Of a DNA stretch of 64,000 nt, positions 54,885-63,048 are shown one piece after another. The notes under the pieces were generated by a model. It was not told the origin of the DNA and made no database searches. It saw only the letters and a list, made by a program, of their open reading frames with translations. The translations under genes and the position numbers were made by a program. This DNA comes from DSOI01 sp041394885 (lineage in GTDB: Bacteria > Acidobacteriota > Terriglobia > Bryobacterales > Bryobacteraceae), in the NCBI GenBank assembly GCA_041394885.1, contig JAWKHI010000003.1, positions 248,001-312,000 on the forward strand, read 5' to 3'. The number at the start of each line of letters is the position of its first letter. The stretch's first letter is position 1.

Positions 54885-56045
54885 TACTCTGTTCCGTTTC
54901 GATGGACGAATAACTGTTCAATGGTTCTTGCGATGCCTCCGAAGTCATCCACGGCCAAGTGGGCGTACATGTCCATTGTCGTGTTGATGTTCAGTGCCGA
55001 AGATAGCGAGATATCAACGTCAATGGCGCCCCCTGAGCCAGAAGCAGAGTCACGACAGTGTCTTAAGTCGTGCAGGCGGATCTTTTGCGAGACCAGCAGT
55101 TCTCAGGATGCTGTCGAAAGTCCGTTGCAGGTTTCTAGGGGGATGGGTGTTCCGACGGAGGTGGTGAAGATGAGATTCCACTCGTTGCCTGCCCAGACGT
55201 CGCCCGCGACCTCCGTGTCACGCTGCTGGAGCTCACGACGGCGTTCCAAGGCTTCGATTGCGAAGGGCAAAAGTGGAAGCGTTGACCGGCTCTTCGGCGT
55301 CTTCGTGTCGCCGTGGACAGGCGCTGGCCTTTGATGAAATCGAGGCTCTTTTCGATTCGGAGGTTTGCTTCTTAGAGTCGTAGTCGCTCCAGCGGAGATG
55401 AAGACTGCCTCGTCGAAGGCCGAGCCCGATCGCCACGGTGAACAATGCTTCGAGGCGGTGGCTCGAACGGCTTCTAGGAAGCGCTTGGCTTCGTCGACGG
55501 TGAAAACGCGGATCGCGGGCTTCTCGACTCGACCCGGCGACGCCTTCTTCGCAGGGTTCTTTGGATCAGTTCCCATTCATCCATCGCCACGTTGAGGGCC
55601 GCGCGGAGAGTGTCGCGAATGTGCTTCACGGTCTTCGGCTCTAGGCCGGAGTCGAGCTTCTCGTTCAGGAACGCCTGGACTCTCGGCCTGGTCAGCTTCG
55701 CGATCTGGACGCTGGCGAGCGGACCTTCCTTGAGGTGCTTCACCATGCCCTCGTAGTGCACGATGGTTTTGGGCTTAACGCGACGCTGGACTACTTCTTC
55801 CATCCGGCGGTCCGAGTAGCTGCGCCACGGTCATCCGTTTGGGTGACGACCGCGCCGCTCTGCTGGTCGAAGTGCGTCTTGGTCAGCCACTCCTGCGCCT
55901 GCTTCTCGGTCTTGAATTCCTTCTTGAGCAGGATCGGTTTGCCGACGGCGTCGTGACCGGCGCGGATCTTGGCGGCGAAGCGGCCGTCTGAGAGGTTGAT
56001 TATGCAACCTTCGCCGGCCGCACCGCGCCTTCGTTTGCGTGGCAT
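54885..56045 (-). pseudogene. Tyrosine recombinase/integrase, multiply frameshifted
   Basis: The N-terminus at ATG 56045 (MPRKRRRGAAGEG, with a GRFAAKIRAGHDA strand) is an arm-binding-type domain. The core-binding domain follows in another frame (KPKTIVHYEGMVKHL, VQAFLNEKLDSGLEPKTVKH). The catalytic part is split over several frames: GLGLRRGSLHLRWSDYD (box I Arg), KIRLHDLRH (box II His-x-x-Arg), and NINTTMDMYAHLAVDDFGGI with the nucleophilic Tyr, ending at a TAG at 54885. All active-site residues are present if the frame is repaired, so the intact gene would encode a working integrase of about 385 residues. It lies seven bases after the excisionase-like gene. Confidence 0.75.
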
Positions 56046-56052
56046 GTTCGGT

Positions 56053-56265
56053 TTAGGCGGCGGCCGGTCCGCCGGCGCCGGGGCGCGTGTTCCTTTCGAT
56101 CCAGGCGACGAGGGCCTTCTGCGGCACTCGGATGCTTCGGCCGATTCGAATGGTCGGGATGAGGCCGGCCTGCATCAGCTTGTACGCTTGCGCCACCGAG
56201 CAGCCGAGGTAGCCGGCGACATCGGGGGCTTTCAGAAGTTGCGTTGTCTATGACTGAACGGGCAT
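56053..56265 (-). CDS. Excisionase-like helix-turn-helix protein with an in-frame TAG
   Basis: A MerR-like HTH_17 domain is clear: LLKAPDVAGYLGCSVAQAYK, LMQAGLIPTIRIGRSIRVP, and QKALVAWIERN, ending TAA at 56053. The nearest ATG upstream (56265) is followed after five codons by an in-frame TAG (56248-56250). Either translation begins downstream of the TAG at a non-standard codon, or the TAG is an error. Such small proteins control integrase direction. It is directly upstream of the integrase and in the same direction. Confidence 0.6.
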
Positions 56266-56467
56266 CGTGTTGAGCGGCTTCGGCTCCGCAGCCACCGGCA
56301 TAAGCCGCACGACGCTCGGCTTCCGTTCCATCTTTCCTGTTTGAGTACGACAAACACCGCCCCGCCGTTCCCCCGCGCACACTGCACCCGGCAACACCAG
56401 AACCCCGCGCCACCCAGGGCGCGACCCGAATACCTTCATCCTCAACCCATTCCTTTATCCTGAACCC

Positions 56468-57727
56468 ATGCCCCTCTTCATGGTCCGTGTCTACGGGTTC
56501 CTCGCCAGCGAAGCTGCCGCCGGTGTCGTCCTCATCCTCGCCGCCGCCCTCGCCATGACCATGGCCAACTCTCCCTGGCAGCATTTTTACCAGGCACTCC
56601 TCGACGTCCCCGCCGAAGTCCGCATCGGCTCCTTCTCCCTCACAAAACCCATCCTGCTCTGGATCAACGACGGCCTCATGGCCGTCTTCTTCTTCCTCGT
56701 CGGACTCGAAGTCAAATACGAAACCCGCGCCGGGTCCCTCTCCAACCTCCGCAGAGCCGCTCTCCCCGCCTTTGCCGCCGCCGGCGGAATGGCCATCCCT
56801 TCGCTGGTTTACTCCGCACTCAATTGGTCAGACCCCGCCGCCCTCGAGGGCTGGGCTATCCCCGCTTCCACAGACATCGCTTTTGCCCTCGGCATCCTGG
56901 CACTCGCCGGAAACTCCCCGCCCGCCCTGCGCGCGTTCCTGCTGTCGGTCGCGATTTTCGATGATCTCGGCGCCGTCGTCATCATCGCCATGTTCTACAC
57001 CGGCTCCCTTTCGCAACTCGCGCTCGCGGCGGCCGCCATCCTCTTTGCCGGAGTTGTAATCCTCAATCGACTCGGCGTCACCTCCGCGGGCATGTATCTC
57101 CTGTTCGGCGTTCCCATGTGGGTTTGCCTGCTCAAGTCCGGCATCCACGCCACCCTCGCCGGCGTCCTGGTCGCCATCATGATCCCCGGTAGCGCGCCGG
57201 CGCGAGCCATTCAGTCGCCACCCTCGCCGCTTCTCTCTTCTCCTACTCTTTCCCCCCTCAAACACATCGAGCGTTACCTCAATCCCTGGGTAAAATTCGG
57301 AGTACTTCCCGTGTTCGCCTTCGCCAATGCCGGCGTCCCGCTTGGAGGCTCCTCCATCTCCGATCTGTGGCATCCCGTCGCTCTCGGAATTGCGCTCGGG
57401 CTCCTGATCGGGAAACCCATCGGCATCCTCGCCGCCAGTTTCGCTGCCGTCCGCCTCGGCTATGCCGTCCTGCCCGATGGCGTCGGCTGGCCTCGCCTCG
57501 CCGGAGCCTCCCTCCTCTGCGGCGTCGGGTTCACTATGAGTCTCTTCATCGCCTCGCTCGCCTTTGAGCGCGATGGCGCCTTCACGTCCCTGGGCTTGGA
57601 GAGGATCGGCGTCCTGAGCGGCTCCATCCTCGCGAGCCTCGCCGGATTCATCGCCATCCGCCGCGCCCCGGCCCGGGCGGGTGCATATTCTGCACTCGCC
57701 GCTCCGCCTCGCCCGCCTTCAGCTTGA
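56468..57727 (+). CDS. nhaA: Na+/H+ antiporter NhaA
   Basis: 419 residues, membrane-spanning. Family signatures are intact: ILLWINDGLMAVFFFLVGLE, STDIAFALGILAL with the conserved Asp, and AIFDDLGAVVIIAMFYTG with the two essential Asp of the ion-binding site. KSGIHATLAGVLVAIMIP and the late GVGFTMSLFIASLAF are also typical. NhaA exchanges one Na+ for two H+ and protects against sodium and alkaline stress. It begins after the damaged integrase region and its frame is clean. Confidence 0.95.
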   Translation: MPLFMVRVYGFLASEAAAGVVLILAAALAMTMANSPWQHFYQALLDVPAEVRIGSFSLTKPILLWINDGLMAVFFFLVGLEVKYETRAGSLSNLRRAALPAFAAAGGMAIPSLVYSALNWSDPAALEGWAIPASTDIAFALGILALAGNSPPALRAFLLSVAIFDDLGAVVIIAMFYTGSLSQLALAAAAILFAGVVILNRLGVTSAGMYLLFGVPMWVCLLKSGIHATLAGVLVAIMIPGSAPARAIQSPPSPLLSSPTLSPLKHIERYLNPWVKFGVLPVFAFANAGVPLGGSSISDLWHPVALGIALGLLIGKPIGILAASFAAVRLGYAVLPDGVGWPRLAGASLLCGVGFTMSLFIASLAFERDGAFTSLGLERIGVLSGSILASLAGFIAIRRAPARAGAYSALAAPPRPPSA

Positions 57728-57860
57728 CAACCCTCCCACCCCGCCAGGGCCATCCACAGACACCCAAAATTCATTTCTCCAATCAACACAGCAGCTTCCC
57801 GGGAACGGGTTTGCGCGCGACGGGCTTCCCCTCTCTAGGCTCGAAGTCGAGGAGCATACG

Positions 57861-58448
57861 ATGAGTTCTCTAAGCAAAATCGCGGCCGATCGAGCCGGCG
57901 CAAGGAAATCGACCGGGTCTCCCATCGCCGCCGCCAACGCCATCCGCCAAGGACTTTACTCCAAGCGGACCATCATCATCGGCCAGGAGGAATCCGCCGG
58001 CCTCGCCGCCATGCGGGAGGACTACGCACACGAGTTCCGGCCCACCACCTCCGCGGAACTGGCCCAGGTCGAAGCCATGATCGCTTGCGATTGGCGCATT
58101 CGACGCATCTGGGAGATCGAGCCAGCATCCATCGACTACGTCATGGAATCCCAGGCCACCGAACTCGCCACACAGGCCCCGGGCATTGACCTCCCCACCC
58201 GCACCGCCTTCGCCTATGCCGAGTTGATCGACGATTCGCGACTCCTCGAGACCCTCCACCGGCTCGAAGTCGGGTATCAGCGCCAATGGGAGCGCGCTCA
58301 TCGGACCCTCCTGCGTCTCCGCGTGCAAAAATTGGAAAACGAACCCGCCGTCCACGAGGTGTCTTTGGAGCCGGTCAAACAGCCGGCGCCGCCAGCGGGA
58401 ACAAAGCCGCCGAAACCCTTCCGGCCACCCGCCACATCGCTCCCGTAG
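57861..58448 (+). CDS. Acidobacterial conserved protein of unknown function
   Basis: 195 residues from the ATG at 57861, with a GAGGAG ribosome site; the open frame upstream of it is unsupported. The layout is that of a family common in many copies in acidobacterial genomes. A basic Ser/Ala-rich N-terminus (ARKSTGSPIAAANAIRQGLY) is followed by a helical EFRPTTSAELAQVEAMIACD and WRIRRIWEIE core. A Pro/Lys-rich tail (KQPAPPAGTKPPKPFRPP) ends it. No membrane segment or signal peptide. Function unknown. Its multicopy nature and position near an integrated element might reflect mobility. Confidence 0.6.
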   Translation: MSSLSKIAADRAGARKSTGSPIAAANAIRQGLYSKRTIIIGQEESAGLAAMREDYAHEFRPTTSAELAQVEAMIACDWRIRRIWEIEPASIDYVMESQATELATQAPGIDLPTRTAFAYAELIDDSRLLETLHRLEVGYQRQWERAHRTLLRLRVQKLENEPAVHEVSLEPVKQPAPPAGTKPPKPFRPPATSLP

Positions 58449-58609
58449 GCCCGGTCAGCGGGCAGGAAGACGCTTTTTGTGGGAACAAACCCACCGCCGC
58501 TCCCGCGCCGGGACCATCGGGCACAACTGCACAGAGACAAGGAAGGCCGGGCGTCCTCACATGAGAACGCCCGGCCCGATTGTGAACGCGATTGCCTCTC
58601 CGCTCGATA

Positions 58610-61600
58610 TCAGAAGTCGAGCTTCAAGGCAAACTGGAACGTCCGCGCCGGCGCAGCGGTGCCCGTGACTCGGCCGAAAGCGCTGTTGGTCGGCGTCGTA
58701 TTCGGGTCGTTGAGAATCGCATGGTTCAGCGCGTTGAATGACTCTGCGCGGAACTGGAACTTCACGTTCTCGGTGATGGGAAAGTACTTGATCGCGGAGA
58801 TGTCCCAGCGATGCTGGCTGTCGCCCCGGATGCCGCCGAAACGCAGCGGGAAGTTGCGCAAGTTGGACGCAAGCTGCTGCGCGGAACTGCGATTGAACCC
58901 TGCGTCGGTGTTGAACCAGCGGTCCACGTTGCGCTCGCCCGATGAGAGCGCGATATCGCCGATGTTACCGGTGAACAGTGCGTTGCCGAAGCCGAGCGCG
59001 TTGCCCGATTGGTAGATGATGACCGCATTCAACTGCCATCCGCCGGCAATGAAGTCGGCCGCCTTCGGCATGGATGCGCCATACCGCCGTCCCCGGCCCA
59101 CCGGGACTTCGTAGATGCCGCTGACGGCAATGCGATGCGGGCGGTCGAGCCCCGCGAGACTTTCATACGGCAGCGAGTCACCGGCATTCAGGAACGAAAT
59201 CGCTTCCATCGCCTTCGACCATGTGTATGCCAACTGGAACGTGTATCCCTTGCTGAACCGTTTCTCGGCGCGCATCTGCAGCGAGTGATACCAGTTGTAT
59301 CCGATGGGTTGTTCCACCACCACGCTTCCGAACTGGGGATAGGCGCGCAGCAGCGCCGCCCGCGACGTGTTGGCTCCGTAGATGGGATTGGTTCCGCGGA
59401 ACGGATTCGGGAAGGTCTGGCTCAGGTAGTTGATCGTAGCCGTATCGCGGAAAGGCGAAGTGCTCAGATACTGGTTGGGCACTGCGTTGAGATCGCGATC
59501 CATGCCGAGACGCAAGCCTCGATTGGCCACGTAGCTGACGTCGGCGACGAACTCGCCGAACTGCCGTTGGAGCCCCGCCGACCAGCGCTGCGAGTACGCG
59601 TGTGTCCGCGCGCGATTGTAGAACTCGAAGCTCTGTCCGAGAAATGTGGAGAGGCCGCCCGATGCGCCCAGCGGCGCCAGTAGCCCGTTTGGAAACGGAT
59701 TGGCGTTGGTGGCGACGTAGGTGAGGCCGCTGTCGAGAGAAGCCTGGATCGGCGTGGTCTGCGAGAAACCGCTCTGAATCGCGCCGGTCTTGTTGACGCC
59801 GATGGTCTCGAAGAACATGCCGTAGCCGGCGCGAAAGACGGTCTTCTCGTTGAGCTGCCATGCCATGCCGAGGCGCGGCATGAAGTTGTTGCTCTCGCCG
59901 TTGAAGGGATTCCGGGGCGTCCCACCGGCGTTGGCGAACAGAAGCCCGCCTTTGACCTGGAATTGGCTGGCCGGGATCTCCGGAATGGGATTGCGCGCGT
60001 AGTTGGCTTGGGCCTGCGCGGCCACGGGGCTGGCGGAGGTGTAATCGAAACCGCCGTTCAACCGGTCATAGCGTTCGGTTATCGCCCACTCTTTCTCATA
60101 CCGGATGCCGAGGTTGAGTGTGACGCGTGGGGTCAGCTTGAAATCGTCGTGAACGTAGAGACCGAGGTACTGGTTCTGCATTGCGTAGCTGGCCGTACGT
60201 TCCATCGATCCGGCGGGAATGCCCAGTAGCGCCGACGCCAGTTCCTGGCCCACCAGGGACGCCGGCGAGTTGTCGAGCGGGCCGCGGGTGAACGTGTTGG
60301 CGAAGGAGAAGTCCGGCGCGGTCTGGCGCGGGAAACGGTTTCCGAATGCGCGGTAGAGCCGGGCATCGGATCCGAACTTGAGGTTGTGCGTGGCTTGAAG
60401 CCGGGTAAAATTGGCCGCCAAAACGTGTGTCAGGCTCGAGTTGGTGCCATCGCCGGATTCCCACGGCGAAATGGTCGAGAATGCGCCCAGGGTGACGCGC
60501 GGCACTGTGGCGAGGCTCTTGTCGACGAGACCCACCAGGTTCGGCGAGAAGCCGAGCGAAGCCAGATCGTAGCCCTGCGTCACACGGCGTTCCGGGAAGT
60601 CCTGCTGCGTGAATCCGTACCGCACGTTCACCAACATCTGCGGACCGAGAACATAGACGTCGTCCAGCGCGATGCCGCGGTTGACGCGATTCAGGATGAT
60701 GCCGTTGATGCGGTTGTCGAAGTGATCGTTCTTGTCTTCTTCCCAGAAGTCATAGTGGACGCGGCCAAACAGCCGGTGATTCTCGCTGAACGCGTGGTCG
60801 ACACGCGCGATGTGAACGTAGTAGTCTTCGAGCGATCGCAGCGCGCCGTTGAAGTAGTTGTTGCGTCCATCCGCGGTGCCCGGCTGGTTGGCCTGCGGAT
60901 ACAGATTGACGATCGAGGTTCCCACGCGGTCGAGCCGGCTGGCCGGGATCACGTTGCCCGCGAACGGAGTGCGGCTGAAGCGGCCGTTGGCGGCCGGCGT
61001 GGTCGACCGGGGATCGTAGATCTGGTAGGTAGAGTTGACGTTCAGCAGGCCCGAGAAGTCGCCCTGACGCTGCGCCGCGGTCGGCACGGTGCCGACGAAC
61101 TGGCCCGGCACGATCCATTTGTTGGCCTCCCAGGCGTAGAACCAGAACGTCTTGTTCTTGCCGTTGTAGAGACGCGGCAGATAGACAGGCCCGCCGGCGG
61201 AGGCGCCATACCGGTTGTCCTGATACACCGGGGGATCGGTGTTGTTCTTGTTGTTGAAAAAGTTTCTCGCGTCGAAGGCGCGGTTCCGGACGAACCAGTG
61301 CGCCTCGCCGTGGATCTTGTTGGTGCCGCTGCGCGTGCTGACGTTCACCACCGAGCCGATGGTGTGCCCGATCGAGGCGTCGTAGGTGGCCGTCTGCATC
61401 TTGAATTCCTGAATGGCGGTTTGCGGCGGCGAAAACGCCACCCGCGCGCGCGACCCGCCGTCGGCGAACGTGTTCGAGACGCCGTCGATCTGGAACTCGT
61501 TGTTGTAGGTCCCGTTGCCGTCGGTGGAAATCTGCGAGTTGCCGTTGTTGAAAGCAGGCTTTCGATCGCGCAGGTTGGTTCCATTGACGACGCCGGGCGT

Positions 61601-62071
61601 GAGCAGCGCCAGTTCGAACGCGTTGCCGGCCAGTGTCGGCAACTCGAGAATGCGGCGCTGATCGATCACCTGTCCGAGCGAAGAGGTGGCGGTTTCGAGA
61701 ATCGGCGTGGTGGCCGACACTTCCACCGATTCGCTCACTTGCCCTACTTCCATCGCGATCACCAGTTCGGTCGGCTCACCCACGCGAACCTGAACGCCCG
61801 CCCGTTGAAAGCGCTTGAACCCGGTGAGCTCGGCCGTCACCATATAGGTGCCCGACAGCAGGTATGGCATCGTGTACCGGCCTGAGGCGTTGGTCTGCGC
61901 GCTGGCGGTGACGCCGGTGTCGACGTTGGTGGCGCGGATTTCCACTGCGGGAATGACGGCGCCGGTAGAGTCGGAAACAACGCCGAGTAGCGTGCCGCGC
62001 GGATCCTGCGCGCACAGAAAAGTAACGGAAATCGCAAACAGAACGGAGAACCGCCTGATTGAGACGATCAT
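58610..62071 (-). CDS. TonB-dependent receptor with carboxypeptidase-regulatory N-terminus (Oar-like)
   Basis: 1153 residues from the ATG at 62071, preceded by CAGGAGGT. A signal peptide (RRFSVLFAISVTFLCAQ) is followed by a carboxypeptidase regulatory-like domain (GTLLGVVSDSTGAVIPAVEI, NASGRYTMPYLLSGTYMVTA). A TonB plug follows (ILETATSSLGQVIDQRRILE) and a long outer-membrane barrel (TFWFYAWEANKWIV, NLGIRYEKEWAI, TFQLAYTWSKAME), ending in a strand with C-terminal Phe (FALKLDF). These receptors import or bind polymers or siderophores with TonB energy; many occur per acidobacterial genome. The ligand is unknown. Confidence 0.92.
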   Translation of the reverse strand: MIVSIRRFSVLFAISVTFLCAQDPRGTLLGVVSDSTGAVIPAVEIRATNVDTGVTASAQTNASGRYTMPYLLSGTYMVTAELTGFKRFQRAGVQVRVGEPTELVIAMEVGQVSESVEVSATTPILETATSSLGQVIDQRRILELPTLAGNAFELALLTPGVVNGTNLRDRKPAFNNGNSQISTDGNGTYNNEFQIDGVSNTFADGGSRARVAFSPPQTAIQEFKMQTATYDASIGHTIGSVVNVSTRSGTNKIHGEAHWFVRNRAFDARNFFNNKNNTDPPVYQDNRYGASAGGPVYLPRLYNGKNKTFWFYAWEANKWIVPGQFVGTVPTAAQRQGDFSGLLNVNSTYQIYDPRSTTPAANGRFSRTPFAGNVIPASRLDRVGTSIVNLYPQANQPGTADGRNNYFNGALRSLEDYYVHIARVDHAFSENHRLFGRVHYDFWEEDKNDHFDNRINGIILNRVNRGIALDDVYVLGPQMLVNVRYGFTQQDFPERRVTQGYDLASLGFSPNLVGLVDKSLATVPRVTLGAFSTISPWESGDGTNSSLTHVLAANFTRLQATHNLKFGSDARLYRAFGNRFPRQTAPDFSFANTFTRGPLDNSPASLVGQELASALLGIPAGSMERTASYAMQNQYLGLYVHDDFKLTPRVTLNLGIRYEKEWAITERYDRLNGGFDYTSASPVAAQAQANYARNPIPEIPASQFQVKGGLLFANAGGTPRNPFNGESNNFMPRLGMAWQLNEKTVFRAGYGMFFETIGVNKTGAIQSGFSQTTPIQASLDSGLTYVATNANPFPNGLLAPLGASGGLSTFLGQSFEFYNRARTHAYSQRWSAGLQRQFGEFVADVSYVANRGLRLGMDRDLNAVPNQYLSTSPFRDTATINYLSQTFPNPFRGTNPIYGANTSRAALLRAYPQFGSVVVEQPIGYNWYHSLQMRAEKRFSKGYTFQLAYTWSKAMEAISFLNAGDSLPYESLAGLDRPHRIAVSGIYEVPVGRGRRYGASMPKAADFIAGGWQLNAVIIYQSGNALGFGNALFTGNIGDIALSSGERNVDRWFNTDAGFNRSSAQQLASNLRNFPLRFGGIRGDSQHRWDISAIKYFPITENVKFQFRAESFNALNHAILNDPNTTPTNSAFGRVTGTAAPARTFQFALKLDF

Positions 62072-62190
62072 AATGACCTCCTGAAGCTTAATGAGTTGCC
62101 TTAAGCTTACCAGATCGCTGGCGCCGGTGGACAAGAGTTGTTGCGGGTCCGGCCGCCGCTGTGCTACCCCTAGGCGGAGGCGCTGTTTTC

Positions 62191-63048
62191 ATGGCATCAG
62201 TAATTTGGAAGGGCCACATCACGTTCGGTCTGGTTTCGATACCCGTGAAGCTGACGGCGGCGGCGCGCGGGGAGACCATCAGTTTCAACCAGCTTCATAA
62301 GAAAGACCACTCCCGCGTGAAGCAGGTGCTCTACTGCCAGGCCGAGGATGCCCCCGTTTCGCGCTCCGAACTGGTGAAGGGATACGAATACGACAAGGGC
62401 CGCTACGTGGTGATCGACGAAGAAGACCTCAAGAAGATCCAGCCGAAATCGGCCCGCGTGATGGAGATCGCCGAGTTTGTGAAGGCCGACGAAGTGGATT
62501 CGGTCTACTACGAAACGTCCTACTATCTCACGCCCGAAGAGGCTGGAGAAAAGGCCTACACTCTGCTGTTCGAGGCCATGCGCGAGACAGGCTATCTGGC
62601 TGTTGCCCGCATCGCCATGCACAATCGCGAGCACGTCGTGTTGATGCGCCCCGGCCGGTTCGGCATGATCCTGCACACCATGTATTACCAGGATGAGGTC
62701 CGCGCGCTGGATGAATTCCGCACCAACGGCGACTTGGTGCAAGACAAGGAACTCGCGATGGCGCGGCATCTGGTCGAGGCGCTGGCGGCGCCGTTCGATC
62801 CCGAAAAGTATAAGGATAACTACCGCGAATCGCTGCGGAAGATGATCGACGCCAAGATCGCCGGAGAAGAAGTGGTGGCCGCGCCGGCCGAGCAGGAACT
62901 GGCGCCGGTAGTGGATATCATGGCGGCGCTCAAGAGCAGTCTTTCGGCGTTGAAGAAGCCGCCGGTGCTCGCCGCCGAGTCCGAAGAGCCGGAGCAGGCG
63001 GAAGTGACCGAGATACCCAGAAAGCGCGCCAGCGGCGGAAAACGGTGA
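62191..63048 (+). CDS. ku: Ku DNA end-binding protein (non-homologous end joining)
   Basis: 285 residues from the ATG at 62191, which opens with the typical MASVIWKGHITFGLVSIPVK; the ten codons before it are not needed. Ku hallmarks include ISFNQLHKKDHSRVKQVLYC, KGYEYDKGRYVVIDEEDLKK, SVYYETSYYLTPEEAGEKAY, and NREHVVLMRPGRFGMILHTM. The C-terminus is a charged Ala/Glu/Lys tail (PRKRASGGKR). Bacterial Ku homodimers bind double-strand ends and recruit LigD. No LigD is in the window. Its stop overlaps the next start by four bases (GTGA). Confidence 0.95.
   Translation: MASVIWKGHITFGLVSIPVKLTAAARGETISFNQLHKKDHSRVKQVLYCQAEDAPVSRSELVKGYEYDKGRYVVIDEEDLKKIQPKSARVMEIAEFVKADEVDSVYYETSYYLTPEEAGEKAYTLLFEAMRETGYLAVARIAMHNREHVVLMRPGRFGMILHTMYYQDEVRALDEFRTNGDLVQDKELAMARHLVEALAAPFDPEKYKDNYRESLRKMIDAKIAGEEVVAAPAEQELAPVVDIMAALKSSLSALKKPPVLAAESEEPEQAEVTEIPRKRASGGKR

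Larger units (their letters stand above)
50460..56300. mobile_element. Probable integrated element: defence-type NACHT gene, tyrosine integrase, excisionase-like HTH
   Basis: The interval begins at the 3' end of a tRNA and ends just past an excisionase-like gene lying next to a tyrosine integrase. Between them is one very large NACHT / nuclease gene. This content is typical of a small genomic island carrying defence cargo. No direct repeat of the tRNA 3' end was found near 56.3 kb, so the right boundary is a guess. All genes inside are frame-damaged. Confidence 0.45.

Noticed and set aside
50460..56300. Attachment-site direct repeats flanking the element
   Set aside because: No copy of the tRNA 3' end could be found near the integrase end by eye; damaged sequence may hide it.
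60386..61885. A 499-codon plus-strand open frame
   Set aside because: Antisense to the TonB receptor; composition is Arg/Val-rich shadow.
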